Shown here: positions 42,209-54,049 of the stretch, one piece after another | Numbering within the stretch: the first letter of the stretch is position 1 | Layout: every line of letters starts with the position of its first letter | NCBI GenBank assembly: GCA_022496185.1 | Contig: WTXG01000001.1 | Span: 1,984,001-2,048,000, forward strand | From: Multifurca ochricompacta | Lineage: Eukaryota; Basidiomycota; Agaricomycetes; Russulales; Russulaceae | Direction of reading: 5' to 3' | Length of the DNA: 64,000 nt | The notes under the pieces: model-generated | Told to the model about the DNA's origin: nothing | What the model saw: only the letters and a program-made list of their open reading frames with translations | Database searches by the model: none | Translations under genes and position numbers: made by a program

Positions 42209-45200
42209 ATGTCCTTCTTCTCGCGGAAGAAGAATGTCTGTTTAATTCTCTCTCTCTCTTTCCCACACATTCAACTCCTGACTGTATCTTTTTTTTCTTC
42301 CCCTCTCCTCTTCATTTCAATTCAACTCAACTAGGAGAAGCACCAGGCGCAAGCAGCGCCACAGCCTGCACAAGTCCCTCGCGACAGCGACATGTGAGTA
42401 TCATTGCTGTCATTGACATCAGGTGCTTCCTCCTCCCCCCTAATGGCTCATCACGTCTTCCCTTGTATGCGATGTAGCCAACCCACCCAGAACATACCGG
42501 GCACTTTCGCCCAACCACCATCTTCTCTTCGCCCTCAAGTAAATCCTTCCCCCTCTGGATCACCTTCTACCAATGGTCTTACTACCCACTCGACTCAACA
42601 ACCACCACCTCAGCAACAAGCTCCTTCCACCCAATCGCAAGGACAGCTCACTTTTCAACAACAGCAACGCGCTGTCTACCCATGGTCCGCACGGCGCTTG
42701 AACCTCTTACCCCCAACTCTACTCAATAAGAACGCTCCCCCTCCCTCTGGGTTGTCTCCATCACCGTTCCCTCGTTACGGGCATGCACTACCCGCGGCGG
42801 CTACTGCCGCTGGCGAATTGTTCCTTTTTGGAGGTCTCGTCCATGAGTCCGCGCGAAACGATCTATATGTCTTTTCTACACGAGATCTATCCGCGACACT
42901 CTTACAAACCAGTGGCGAAATCCCTACACCACGTGTTGGGCATGCTGGCGCCCTTGTCAGTAGCGTCCTCTTGATCTGGGGTGGCGACACCAATACCGGT
43001 GGTCAGGTGGTACCGAATGAGCGGCAGGACGATTCGCTCTATCTCCTCAACCTCGGTGCATCTCCTCTTTTTTTTGTTTAAACTCACCCGAACTTACCGT
43101 TTTTTTTTGTGCTTCAGTATCACGAGAGTGGACTCGCGTGGTCGTGAACGGTCCCTGTCCTGTTGGTCGTTATGGCCACGCTGTGACCATGGTCGGTTCC
43201 AAATTTTTCGTTTTCGGTGGTCAAGTCGATGGAGAGTTCTTGAACGATATGTGGGCATTCGACCTGAATTCTCGTACGACGATCTGTCGCCATGTTGGGT
43301 CATTCCTGACTTCGGATGTTTTTCGCAGTAAAATCAAAGCCTACTTGGGAGTTATACGAGCCCGCATCTGGAAATGAGAAACCCCCTCGAAGGACCGGTC
43401 ATGCGTCGGTGACCCACGGAGACCATATCATCATGTTCGTCTTCTCTTCCACTTTCTTACTCTCCGCCCGTTACATTCTTGTACAGTTTTGGCGGCACCG
43501 ACGGTCGATATCACTACAACGACACTTGGTTGTTCGATATATCAACGCGAAAGTGGACTGAGTTGCAATGCACTGGTTACATTCCATCCCCCCGCGAAGG
43601 CCATGCAGCTGCCCTGGTTGATGACGTTATGTACGTCTTCGGGGGACGTGGCGTTGACGGAACCGATTTGGGAGATTTGACTGCCTTCAAACTGTCGAGT
43701 GAGTGACGCATTATAATGAATTGCGCGCACACAGTTGTTCAATTGTCGCATACGAAATTCAGCTCAGCGATGGTTCATGTTTCAGAACATGGGGCCAAGT
43801 CCGAGTGGAAGGTCTGGCCATGCCATGGCTTCTAACGGGGTGCGGGTCTTCGTCCTTGGAGGTGAATCTTCTACGGGGACACCCGCAGATGAGACTGCTC
43901 TCATCCACGTCCTTGATACGAGTACGTACCTCTTCATTGTCATTTCCCATAGATGGCTCCTAATCGTGACTGCAGAGCACATCAAGTATCCGAAACCCGA
44001 CGCCAATGCTGTCAAGCCTGGAGACAAAAGTCAACTCACGCGCAAATCTTCGACCGGCATCCCAAGCCAGGAGCAATCGCAACAGCTTACATCGTCATCA
44101 TCAGGGATTCATCCGACACGCGCCGCCTCTCCTTCTCAGCAGTCCTCTGACCCGGAGGAGTTGCGCCGCGCCATCTCTCCGCAGAATGCGCGTACGCAGC
44201 GCCCTAGTCCGAATGGTTTGCCATCACACTCGTCCCCCGTGAATGGTAAACAGAGGCGAGGGCTCATTGGAGATGATGACGGTGAGGGCTCAACCGAATC
44301 GGCGGTCCGTGAGCGTGCGTTATCTCCAGATCAGGCACGCGCACGTAGTCCCCCTGCGCGTGTAGGCTCTCCCACCGGCCCCGTCAATATTGAGAGCTTG
44401 GTAAAGACCGTGCCGCATCAGCGCTCCGAGTCGCCCCTAGTTGACCGCGAACGCGCCATATCCCCCGATGCCCCGAACCTGGGGCAACAGCAGCCGAATC
44501 TTGCTCCGATCAACGGATTCACCCATGGGCATGACCCCACTGGCAATATTGCGGCTGATCTCATCCGAGACCTCAAAGCACGTGAGGCAGAGCTGGAAAC
44601 GCTTCGCCGCCGTGAGGTTTGGTTGAAGGCAGCTCTTTCGCGTGCTTCTCATTCTGGATTCGTCCATGTCGATGCTACTTCTGGTGATGCGGACGGCGGG
44701 CTTGCTGACGAGCAGCCGAAAATAACGGAGGCTGTGATCACTTTGAAGCAACTCCACGGACGCATCCAGGTATGTCGTTTTTGCCGTTCCCTCGTTGTCA
44801 CCAGGGGTTAAATGTGGCTGCGTGGCTGCATGATTCTTCCCGTAGGCGAGTGTCGCTGATCAAGCACGCAATGCCTCACAACGCGTCATTGAAGCCGAAC
44901 GCCAGCGGGCCGGTGCGATACAGGAGGCTGCGTACTACCGTGCGAAGCTTGCGGCGCTCGAGTCATCGTCTGAGGGGGAAGTTACGCGTCTGGAGCGCGA
45001 GCGTCTCGCGGAGCTGGAGCGGCAGCTGTCGGTCACACTTACCGCCCAAGCCGAGCAGGACCGGCGTCTGGCACAGCTAAGTGATGAGTTCACGCTCAAG
45101 AGCACTTTACTCGAACGAGCCGAGGCAAACGCCGCGGAGGCAGCAAAGCGTGCAGGGTTGCTCGAAGAAAAGCATGTACGCGTGCTGCGGGATCACACAG

Positions 45201-47151
45201 ATGTTCAGGAGCGGCACGCCGCGCTTGATGCAGAGTTACGTGAGCATGCGGACCGACTGCTCGCGCAGACGTCACTGGTCGAGCAAAGGGATGTCGAGCT
45301 CGTGAACATGCATGCGCAGGTTGACGAATTGCTGCTCTCGCGAGACCAGCATGTGCGTGCGCTTGAGCAAGCTCAAAGTGCATTGCAGAAGGCGACGTCA
45401 CGTGCAGGCGAGGTTGATGAGCAGAACCAACGTACACGTGAGCAGATTGTACAATACGAGACGGAGCTCGCAGAGCTGCGCGGTGAGCTTGAGGCGAGAA
45501 TATCCGAACTGGAGGCGGTCCGCACGCGACTGACAGACGCAGAGAATGGGTGGGCCAAGAGCCGGGAGGAGGCGGACGCATTCCGTGCTTTGACTACGAC
45601 GGGCCTTGGTGAACTCCTCGACACACATCGCGATCTCAAAACGGATGAGGACCGACTTACGCGCGGGCACGTGGAGCGTGTACAAGCCATGGAGGCTGAG
45701 GTCGCATCGTTGCGAGCCATGCTTAAAGATGCGACAAAACGGCTCGACGACTCGCACAGGGAGCTCGCACATGAGCGCCGGAAGGCACGCGATAGCGAGG
45801 CGGAGGTTCTCGGATTACGCACCCAGATCACTGGTTTACGAACCCAACTTAATAGCGCACTGGGGGAAAGTGGGCGCGCACGACAGGACCTCGCTTCACG
45901 CGATTCAGAGTTGAAGCAGAAGGTAAAGGACGCAGCGGATGCGGCATTGCGGCTGGACATGCTGCGGAACTACCTGGCGGAGAATGACATCGTACTCAAC
46001 AATGACGGCCTGCCAGCCAAGACAGAGAACGAGACGGCCTCGCGGGTCGCGGAGCTAGAGACGAAGTTAGCACACTACACCCGCCTACAAGAAAAGACCG
46101 AGCGAGAATTGCAGACCGTATCGCGCCAGAAGCAAGAAGCGCTCGCCCAGGTTAGCGCGATGTCTACCCAGCTTGATCGCCTGCGTAGCACGCAGAGCCC
46201 CGCGCTCAGTCGGAACGGTTTGGACGACAGCTTCTCGAGTGATGCCCGTGCCGCGGAGGCGGAAAGAAGAGTCGAGGACGTGGAGCGGAGTTACAAGGTG
46301 CGCATGCAGCAGCTCGAGGATGACTACCGCCTCGCAGTGCAACTTGTGAAGTATGTGTAATTCATTTGTGAAACTTGGGATGGTTTGTCTCAATTTGGGT
46401 TGTCTCATATAGGGAGACGGAACGGCTGAATCGGCGCATGAAAGACGAGTTGATGAAGCAGAAGAATCTCAACACGAGCCTGCTCGCTGAGGTGGACTCG
46501 CTACGCGGCTCGACCGGTGCCGAGTCTAGCTCTCGTACACGTGTCAATGGCCGTGCAACCCCTCTCTCAGACGACGGACGTTCCAGCGAGTCGCTCCGTA
46601 GTCAACTCATCGACATGCAGCGTCAGTCTCAGCGCGCCATCAGTGAAAACAAGGACCTGCGACTGCGCATCGAGTCTCTCGAAAAGGATCTCGGAACCAT
46701 GAGGGACAATCTCATCGCGGCTCAGCGCGAGTCAGACGAGCGTCTGTCGCATGTCGAGGAGCTGGAGCAAGAGGTCGAGCAGCAGAAATCCGCGCTGGTG
46801 ATCGCGCGCGGCGGTTACGACGAGACCCTGCTTGAGAGACTGAGCAACGAAAACAACGCTCTTAAGCGCGAGAATGAGCAGCTTTCTCACAAAATCGGAC
46901 TCCTACTTGAGGATGACGAACCCGCATTTGGCCGCGACCGCCGTACATCAAACATCTCAATCTCGGATCGACCGGTCAGCAACGGGAGCTCAGACGGCCT
47001 GAACTACGCCACCCGCATTTCCAACGGCGAATTTGACAGCTGGCAACGCCAGTTCACGAATGCTCTCAGCAACCGACGGCCACCCAGCGATTTCGAGTCA
47101 CATGGTTATAATAATAACCGCGGCCACGAGCGCACGCTTTCACGACCTTGA
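42209..47151 (+). CDS. Tea1-like kelch-repeat and coiled-coil cell polarity protein
   Basis: ATG 42209 ([18 protein letters not shown]). A Gln/Pro-rich N terminus is followed by six kelch repeats over about 350 residues, each with the GG doublet: [79 protein letters not shown] and [12 protein letters not shown] Ser/Pro-rich linker (about 44040-44560) with many SP sites follows, then a long coiled coil from about 44560 to 46930 (heptads rich in Leu, Glu, Arg; e.g. [20 protein letters not shown]). Stop at 47149-47151. Roughly ten introns, all but one in the first half; the splices across 43081, 43275, 43432, 43700 and 43922 each close in frame. In fission yeast Tea1 rides microtubule tips to mark cell ends for polarised growth. 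The kelch-then-coil layout fits; the exact orthologue is inferred. Confidence 0.88.
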
Positions 47152-47439
47152 TATTTTCTTTCGCTTGCTTGCTACTTGCTTCATGCTTCATTCAACCTTG
47201 GCCTACTTCCCCTGCTTCCCATGTCACCTCCCCTTTGCTTTTTCTTTTTTTTATATACATATACCCTACCAATCTCGACTTGTCGATGTCGCTCACACTC
47301 ATTGTTGGTTTCCTATTTTTCTATCCCCGTAATCGTTCGACTTGCTTTCCTGATGTGTGATATATATATATATATTTTTGGAGCAGTACATGTCCTCGAG
47401 CTACCTCCCAAACGGCCAATGCACGAACGTCATTGAATA
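47152..47439. other. Convergent intergenic region, kelch gene / RRP5
   Basis: 288 bp between two 3' ends, T-rich on the plus strand, with a (TA)n run near 47360-47374. No coding signal. Confidence 0.5.
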
Positions 47440-50400
47440 TTATGTCTCGTTCCCCATTGACTGTGCTGCTGCGCGCTGAGTCCATTCGATAGCCTTTGCT
47501 TTGACCGTCTCGGCGCCCCCTTCATCGCCGATTCTTTTCTCAAGTGCAAGCCATTTCTTGAAGAAAGCCCTGGGAGAGCGTGTCGGATTGGCATTCCAGT
47601 CACCCGGAAGGGTTAATGTGGAAAATGAATGACTCACTTGGCTTTGTGGCTTGTCATTTTTTGAGCGAGCACACGATCGAAGAGGTTTCTGAGAGAAATA
47701 AAATCAAAACAATAACGATGGAGCAGAGGAGACGGACCTGATGCTCTGGATGTCGTTTTGGCCAGCTTCCATATCTATGTATATGGACCAAAGGTCCCAT
47801 CGTTTAGGATGAGAGTCGACTATGCCTTCAAACAACGTCTTTCCCCGCTCAGGTTCGCCTAGTCTGTATTCAAGCTGGGCAAACTTTGAGATGGTCTTGA
47901 GGTCTGGAAACGTCTCGCCGCATTTAGGATGCGAGTTCGATCCATAAAAAGGACATCATACGACACAACACTTACGTTTGCGCTTTTCTAGACTCTGCAG
48001 ACTTCGAGGGAGGAGCTTCCGAGCTTGCTCTACATCACCCCTCTTCAAGTAATGCTCGCTAAATAGCGTCCAAGCCTTGGAGCTCTGCCCGAACTTTTTG
48101 CACGTTCGTTTGTACTGCTCTTCCGCTTTCTGTGTCATGAGTCGATGAGCAAGAGTCTGAGGTCCGTGAACCATAGCTAGAAATGACAGGGTAAATACCT
48201 CACGCTTGCCAGATTCTTCAAGGATAAAAGCAAGTCTGAGGTGAACGGTTTTCGGTTCACAGTGCCGCGCGGCGTCCTTGAACACGACTTCCAAAGATTC
48301 TTCGTTGCCATAGACGTTTTCTAAGTTCATGAGTGCGATCCAGACGTTGAGCCTTTCCTTCTCCTCGCGGAAGTTAATCGTATTCAGCGCACGCCTGGCG
48401 ATCTCGCGGGCTTTGTCAATCTCGGATAGTTGAAGTTGGAACGACATGTACTGGATCCAAAGGTAAGACGAATTCGGTGACCCAAGCAGCACCCGCTCAA
48501 AGTCGTTGTTCGATGCTGGCATCTTGGTGTGCATGTCGGCAGTCAGGTCGAGTTCAACTTGCTTTTTTTTCTTCCGTTTCTTCCTGCCAGGTTGTTCGTC
48601 GGTATCACTATCCTCGGAAACCCCTGGGTCATTGGCATCTTCTTGTGGGATGTCACCAGACCATTGGAAACCGCCTTGTATTTTCAGAACGGGTGCAGGG
48701 CGCACACTAATGGAAATGGGCGTCGCATCGAGCTGTTTGTGGGCGAGGCTATTAATGTCGGTGTCGAGGTCTACTGCCATGGTTTCAACTTCAGAGTCTC
48801 GGTCTCCGTCATCCGAGGCTGCGTTACTGTCGTTGATGTCATCGTTTCTTGCAGTTGTTATCTCGGCATCCTCAACTGCGCCTAATGACATATGATCTTC
48901 TGAAAGGGCCTCATCCACCTGCTGAAAGTCCTCGTCTGTAAAATGAGACGGCTTCAGGCTGAATGATATGCGTCGCTTGTCAAGGTCGATCGAGCAGACA
49001 ACAGCTTTTACGATGTCTCCTTCCCAGAAACTGCGTAGGGCCAAGGTTGTATCCGCATCCTTGTTATCGGATAGCTGAGCAGGTTTCAATTAAATGCATG
49101 ACATTGAGAGGCAACTAGCACATACTTCAGATTTATGGCACAGACCGGAAACTTTAGTCCCTTCGATCTCAATGAAAAGACCATAATCTTCGATTTTCTT
49201 TACGCGACCTTTGATTTTCTGGCCTTCCTGGAAATTCGACAGAGAGCGCGTGGGCTGAGTAGACTTCGATAGGTTTTCCGAGCGGAAGGTCAGTTCGACC
49301 TTTTTATTAGCGGTATCGACACTGAACAGTGGATCCAGCTACGAGATACACCTATAAAAAAGGGCACTCACCTGAGGATCCGGCCTTTCACGAGCTGGTT
49401 CACTTGAAAGCGAGGCTTCCATTCCTTCACGAACTAAGGGACATCGGTTCAACTGTGATCCAAAGGCGGTCTTAATTTAGCACCCTCACCTCATCGAAAA
49501 GCTCTTTGATCTGCACACGCGCATCGATCGCACGACCTAGGGTTACGAATAGTCCATGTTCTGGTATACTCTTAACAAAGCCGCGCACGGTCTCGCCAAC
49601 CTTTAAGTCCTCAATTTTATTGATCTCCTGATCGATGATTGGCGGATGATCTTCTGGTTGGCTTCTTGACGCACGACTGGATAGAACAAGCTGCTTCTTG
49701 TCTTTGTCGATTGAGATTACTACAGCCTTGATGATCGAGTCAAGGGTCGGAAAGGGTGTGCCTGTTTCGTAGTCGTCTGACGCATCAGTAGGGTGCAGAG
49801 TGCCAGTAATCTTCCCAGAAATTTTGATAACTGTGCCGCTATGGAAGTGGCGAAGCACCCGACCGCCGACTATTTGTCCTAAGGCGACTGTGTCCATCGT
49901 CAGGGCTTGCTTATGTTCCATGGCTGGCTTCGCCTTCGGTCGGTTTGCCACAATCACGATACCCTTTTCTGGATTACGTGTCACTACAACAAGCTCGTTG
50001 AGCTCTTCGCCAATCTTGAGAGTAGCCTGCAATCGAGAAACAGGGAGATTGCGATGGTTCGCCAAATTCTTCAACGACAGAAGTGCACGGATATTTGACA
50101 GCTTGAGCGATAAGACGGCATTGTCTTTGTGGATTTCGGTTACTACACCCTCAACGGTGGTACCAATCTCGACAGCACTGATGTCGGCGGCCTTGATGTC
50201 GAAACTAGGCGCCGCACGACGAATGCTCGCGGTTATATTGCCCTTTTCGAGGTTCACCGATGTGATGCGAACCTTGACTGGCTTTCCCACAGCAAAGGAA
50301 TCGGACAAGGGACCGACCAAGTTTTCACTAAAGACATTTCAGCCACGAAAGACACTTGCGTGACTGTTTCATTTACCCAGCTTCCTTAAGTGGAATAGAG

Positions 50401-52662
50401 CCCTTGACGTTATTGAAAAACTCAACGAGTAAGCTCTTTTCCGTTATCTTGAAGATGACAGCATGAGTTACCACACCGACTTGGGCATCCTCTAAGCGAG
50501 AAACAAGAGGCAGGTCCGATTCAACTAGGGTCTTCTTGGCTGTCAGAGCCACCCTCTTCCTCTCAGGATCGACAACAAGACCTGGAGCCGAATAAGAGAC
50601 TAACACGTTACCCCTGTTAGTAACTACTTACACGACACTTGATGCTTGAACCTTCCTTGAACCTCTTCTGTGGGTGCTTTAAAATGATATCCGCATAGTG
50701 GTTGGGGAAGACGACACCATCCACATTTCCAGAGATGGACACGAACAAAGCGCTATCAGTCAACCTCTTGATAGTGCCTTTGAGTTGCTCTCCAACTTGG
50801 ACATCAGATACCCTGAGAAATTTCTGCTCCAGAACCGAGGCACGCATAGACAGCTGAAGGATGCCATCAAAAGGGTAATAACCAGTGACTCGAGCGCGAT
50901 GTGAAGCACCGATTTTCCATGCTCCTGAAGAAGCGGACAGTGAAGGAACATATTCGTCAGATATGTGAGAAATCTAAGGGGGTCTTGAGATAGATGGAGA
51001 CGGGGCACATGGGCACTCACATGAACAAATCCCTGAATACCCTCCTGCACATCAACCAGTAGACCACGCTCAGTCTCCACCCTGACGATCTTCACGGCGT
51101 CTAGAGTGGTACCTATAGGGTATGCTTCTTCAATGCTCGTGGCATACTCGTTATCTCCTGTACTACTGGACTTCTGCTCCAGGGAGATATATGACTTGCG
51201 AGTGAGAGGGCAAAGCGTGGCGGGGAGGTTTCTGGAATTTCGTATAATACTCTTGCTTTTACCTTCTTTCCAGCCTTGAAGTTGTCAGCTGGGTCACCGG
51301 GCGGAAGGTGATATTCATCGATAGTGCCGTCAAAGTAACCCAGAACTTGAACATTCAACCCGAGAGACGAAACACCCGTGATCAGACATTGTACCAGCTC
51401 TCCGGGAAGAATTGACGTTACATTGGTGACCTCAGTCAGCTACGAGCCAAGGTTACTAGATGGGAAGCAAATTGTATATGTGGACATACATGGGAGACCC
51501 GTATGGTTGAAGGAGTAATCGCCACATTGCAGGTACGTCCATTGCTCGATAGTTTCGAAACAGAGACATCAACGATACTGCCAACAGGAAGTTTTGATGA
51601 GCCTTCTAGCGCCTTCTTAGTCTCTTTGAACGATAAAAAGCCAGAGACCTCGGGGATGCCGAAATTAAGGATGTAACCATGGTCTTCGATACTTTTGACA
51701 GAAGCGGACATGGTCTACACCTGGATGAGTGAGATAATCATAAAAAAGGTGCAACATTACTTACGAAGCCAGACTTTAAGTCCATTTTCACCACGCCTTG
51801 ATTCACTTGTCCAGGGATGAGACTCAACTCAACGCGGCGACTGGCCTTCTCGACCTCGCCTCTAGCTCGCCATGCTACATTTACCATTTTTGTCGTACCA
51901 GCAGCGTTCACAGCAACTACAATACAACGAAGATACTGGCCAGGCTGGAAGAGGTCAAATAAGTCAGGCACACGTGTTGTCCTTGCATCGGTCTCTTCCT
52001 CTCCTTCGTCTGGGGATAACCCATCGTCCACATCCATAGACTCCAGAGAGGAAGTAAGTTCAGAAGATATCTGAGTGATTGGGATATGCCCATATAATTG
52101 GTTGGGCAGGGAAACGACAAGAGCTAGAGGCTGGACCGAGACAACCTGCGCGAAGATCTTCATGCCTACGACAATGCGCTATTGGGGGATCATCTACTTG
52201 CGAGCCCTTGCGATCGTAGGACCTGCGACATACCTTGTAATTGAGATGCTCGATCCGTATAGCATTTGTTTTCTTTTCGCCCCCTTCATCCACCTTCCCC
52301 TTGCCCTTGGCATCCGAATTTTTGCGGGGCTTTTTCGCCTTCTGCCCGTTCTCCTTGTCGAGCGAGCGACCAGTAAGTTTTGAAAAGTTAGCATTAGATA
52401 CTACATTCGCACCTTGAATAGCTCTCCGTCGGCTTCTTCAAGGCCTCCGCGCGAATAGCCTTCACCTCCTGGGGTGTGTAGGTTGTCCCACCACCTCGAG
52501 GAAAATCAATCTCCTCGGCACAATAATCGAGGTGTGCTGTAGTGGTTTTTCCGCTTTCGCCTTTGGCTTTTTCTCTTTCTTGTCCGTGATCTCTCCCGCT
52601 AGTTTGGACTTCTTTGCTTTGGGAGACGTAGCATCCTCCAAAGTTCTCTTCTTGGAGGCCAT
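47440..52662 (-). CDS. RRP5: Ribosome biogenesis protein Rrp5 (S1 repeats plus HAT/TPR domain)
   Basis: Required for pre-rRNA cleavage in both 40S and 60S pathways; nucleolar. Starts MASKKRTLEDATSPKAKKSK, a Lys-rich nuclear tail. About a dozen S1 RNA-binding repeats follow across many exons; examples are VRGFVKSIPEHGLFVTLG, QLKGTIKRLTDSALFVSI and MSASVKSIEDHGYILNFGIP. An acidic linker with a KKRKKKK block (near 48570) leads to HAT-like repeats (VLLGSPNSSYLWIQYMSFQL, LNVWIALMNLENVYGNEESL, SKAWTLFSEHYLKRGDVEQA), and the C terminus is FFKKWLALEKRIGDEGG. The order and length match Rrp5. The frame changes by one base inside a run of five T (52546-52550 on plus): one more base there joins MASKK... 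to AEEIDFPRGGGTTYTPQE, the conserved start of the first S1 region. Orthology is firm, exact exon ends are approximate. Confidence 0.93.
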
Positions 52663-52821
52663 ATAAACGAGAGAAATTCTGGTATGGCGTCACGCGCATA
52701 CACACAAGAGCACAAGAGATTGCTTGATTACCTCATCAACTACTCTCACTTTCTTTCACCCACATACACACGCGCTCAACACTCTCACTTCGTCCCTCTT
52801 TAGTGGTCAAATCCCCTTAAA
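52663..52821. promoter_or_regulatory. 159-bp divergent promoter RRP5 / SF3a2
   Basis: Compact bidirectional region between two RNA-processing genes. It contains CACACACGCGC-like and CTCTCACTTTCTTTC-like stretches (near 52740-52790). With so little space, both genes probably share promoter elements; coordinated expression is inferred. Confidence 0.55.
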
Positions 52822-53739
52822 ATGGGTATGTATTGACCTCCAATAAGCAGTGTTCCAATGTGACTGATCTTTTTAAATAGATCATCAGGTTTGTAGGCTT
52901 ATTTGAAAGCGGCAGTCATTTGTTCATGACCTCTTCTATGACTGTCAGAATCGAGTCGGTTCAAAGTTCGGAGGTGGTGGTGTCGCGGGGGCATCAGAGA
53001 CTAACATAGACAGACGAGAGCGCCTGAGGAAAATTGCCATGGGCGTGGTAGACTTGAACAAGGTGCGATGAGAACATCATCCTGGCAATATTCACAAGCC
53101 ACTTATCTTGCCCCTTGTAGGACCCCTATATCCTGCGTAACCACCTCGGATCTCTAGAATGTCGTCTCTGTCTCACCCTCCACACGAACGAGGGTTCCTA
53201 CCTCGCGCACACACAAGGCAAGAAGCACCAGACAAATCTCGCGCGGCGCGCAGCGCGTGACATGAAAGAAGGCGAGCTACAAGTCGCCCCTAAACAGTCG
53301 ACCGTGCAACGTAAGGTGTTCTTGAAAATTGGCCGGCCGGGGTACCGCGTGACGAAAGTGCGCGATCGCGAGTCGAACAAGGAGGGGATGATGGTGCAGA
53401 TCCACCTGCCGCAGATTAAAGCTGGCGTTATTCCACGAAGACGTTTCATGAGTGCCTGGGAACAGAAGAGGGAACCACCGAACAAGTCATATCAGTATCT
53501 CATTGTGCGTTTTCAGTTCCTTTTTGTGTGCACTATACACTATTTACCTTATGCTCACTATTTTTTATCATTATGTTTTCGAATAGGTAGCCGCAGAACC
53601 ATACGAGACTATTGCGTTTCGCATCCCAGCGCGCGAGATTGAGGACGAGCTTGACGACGGAGGCTACTGGAATTGGTCACACTGGGACCCGGACACCAAG
53701 CAATACAGCTTTCAGTTCATGTTCCGTCAATCTTTCTAA
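52822..53739 (+). CDS. Splicing factor 3a subunit 2 (SF3A2/Prp11/SAP62)
   Basis: U2 snRNP component binding near the branch site. Five exons give 220 aa and close in frame: 52822-52825 (ATG G only), 52881-52888 (8-nt microexon), 52949-53062, 53121-53504 and 53587-53739. The assembled start reads MDHQNRVGSKFGGGGVAGAS, matching the very conserved N terminus of SF3A2. The matrin/U1-type C2H2 finger is CRLCLTLHTNEGSYLAHTQ followed by GKKH, then the NLARRAARDMKE helix and the conserved C-terminal domain (RPGYRVTKVRDRE, LPQIKAGVIPRRRFM, AAEPYETIAFRIPAREIE, SFQFMFRQSF). The animal proline-rich tail is absent, as in other fungi. The only alternative start (no microexon) would lose the conserved N terminus. 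Confidence 0.96.
52881..52888 (+). other. 8-nt microexon in SF3a2
   Basis: AAATAG|ATCATCAG|GTTTGT. With the preceding ATG G and the following AAT CGA it encodes M-D-H-Q-N-R, exactly the family consensus. Confidence 0.85.
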
Positions 53740-54049
53740 TTGCTGTTCTCTGTCATGACCAATAAAAATTCGACATTGGGCTGTCCACAAAGTTGTTTTT
53801 GAGGGCGCGGTATCGAAAATACATACATCTTTTTAGAGATAAGACACAACACGAGCTAACAAGACAATGCCAGAGGAATGTTAGTTTTTTTATGAATACA
53901 GCCAGTCTACGGATGCATGATTGTCCATATGCGACGCTTCCGCTACGAAACAGAGCAGGAAAAAGGGAGAGCAGTACCCGTACAAATTTGGCCGCAGAAA
54001 CGTACGTACTCCGCACCGAATCACAGTGGCGGGGTATACCGCGGTCTGT
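53740..54049. other. Convergent intergenic region, SF3a2 / Pal1-like gene
   Basis: 310 bp between two 3' ends. AATAAA at 53761-53766, 21 bp after the SF3a2 stop codon, may be its poly(A) signal. No coding region seen. Confidence 0.5.

Noticed and set aside
42062..42334. Leu/Ser-rich and Glu/Arg-rich frames on both strands
   Set aside because: Products of the CT-rich promoter tract, not genes.
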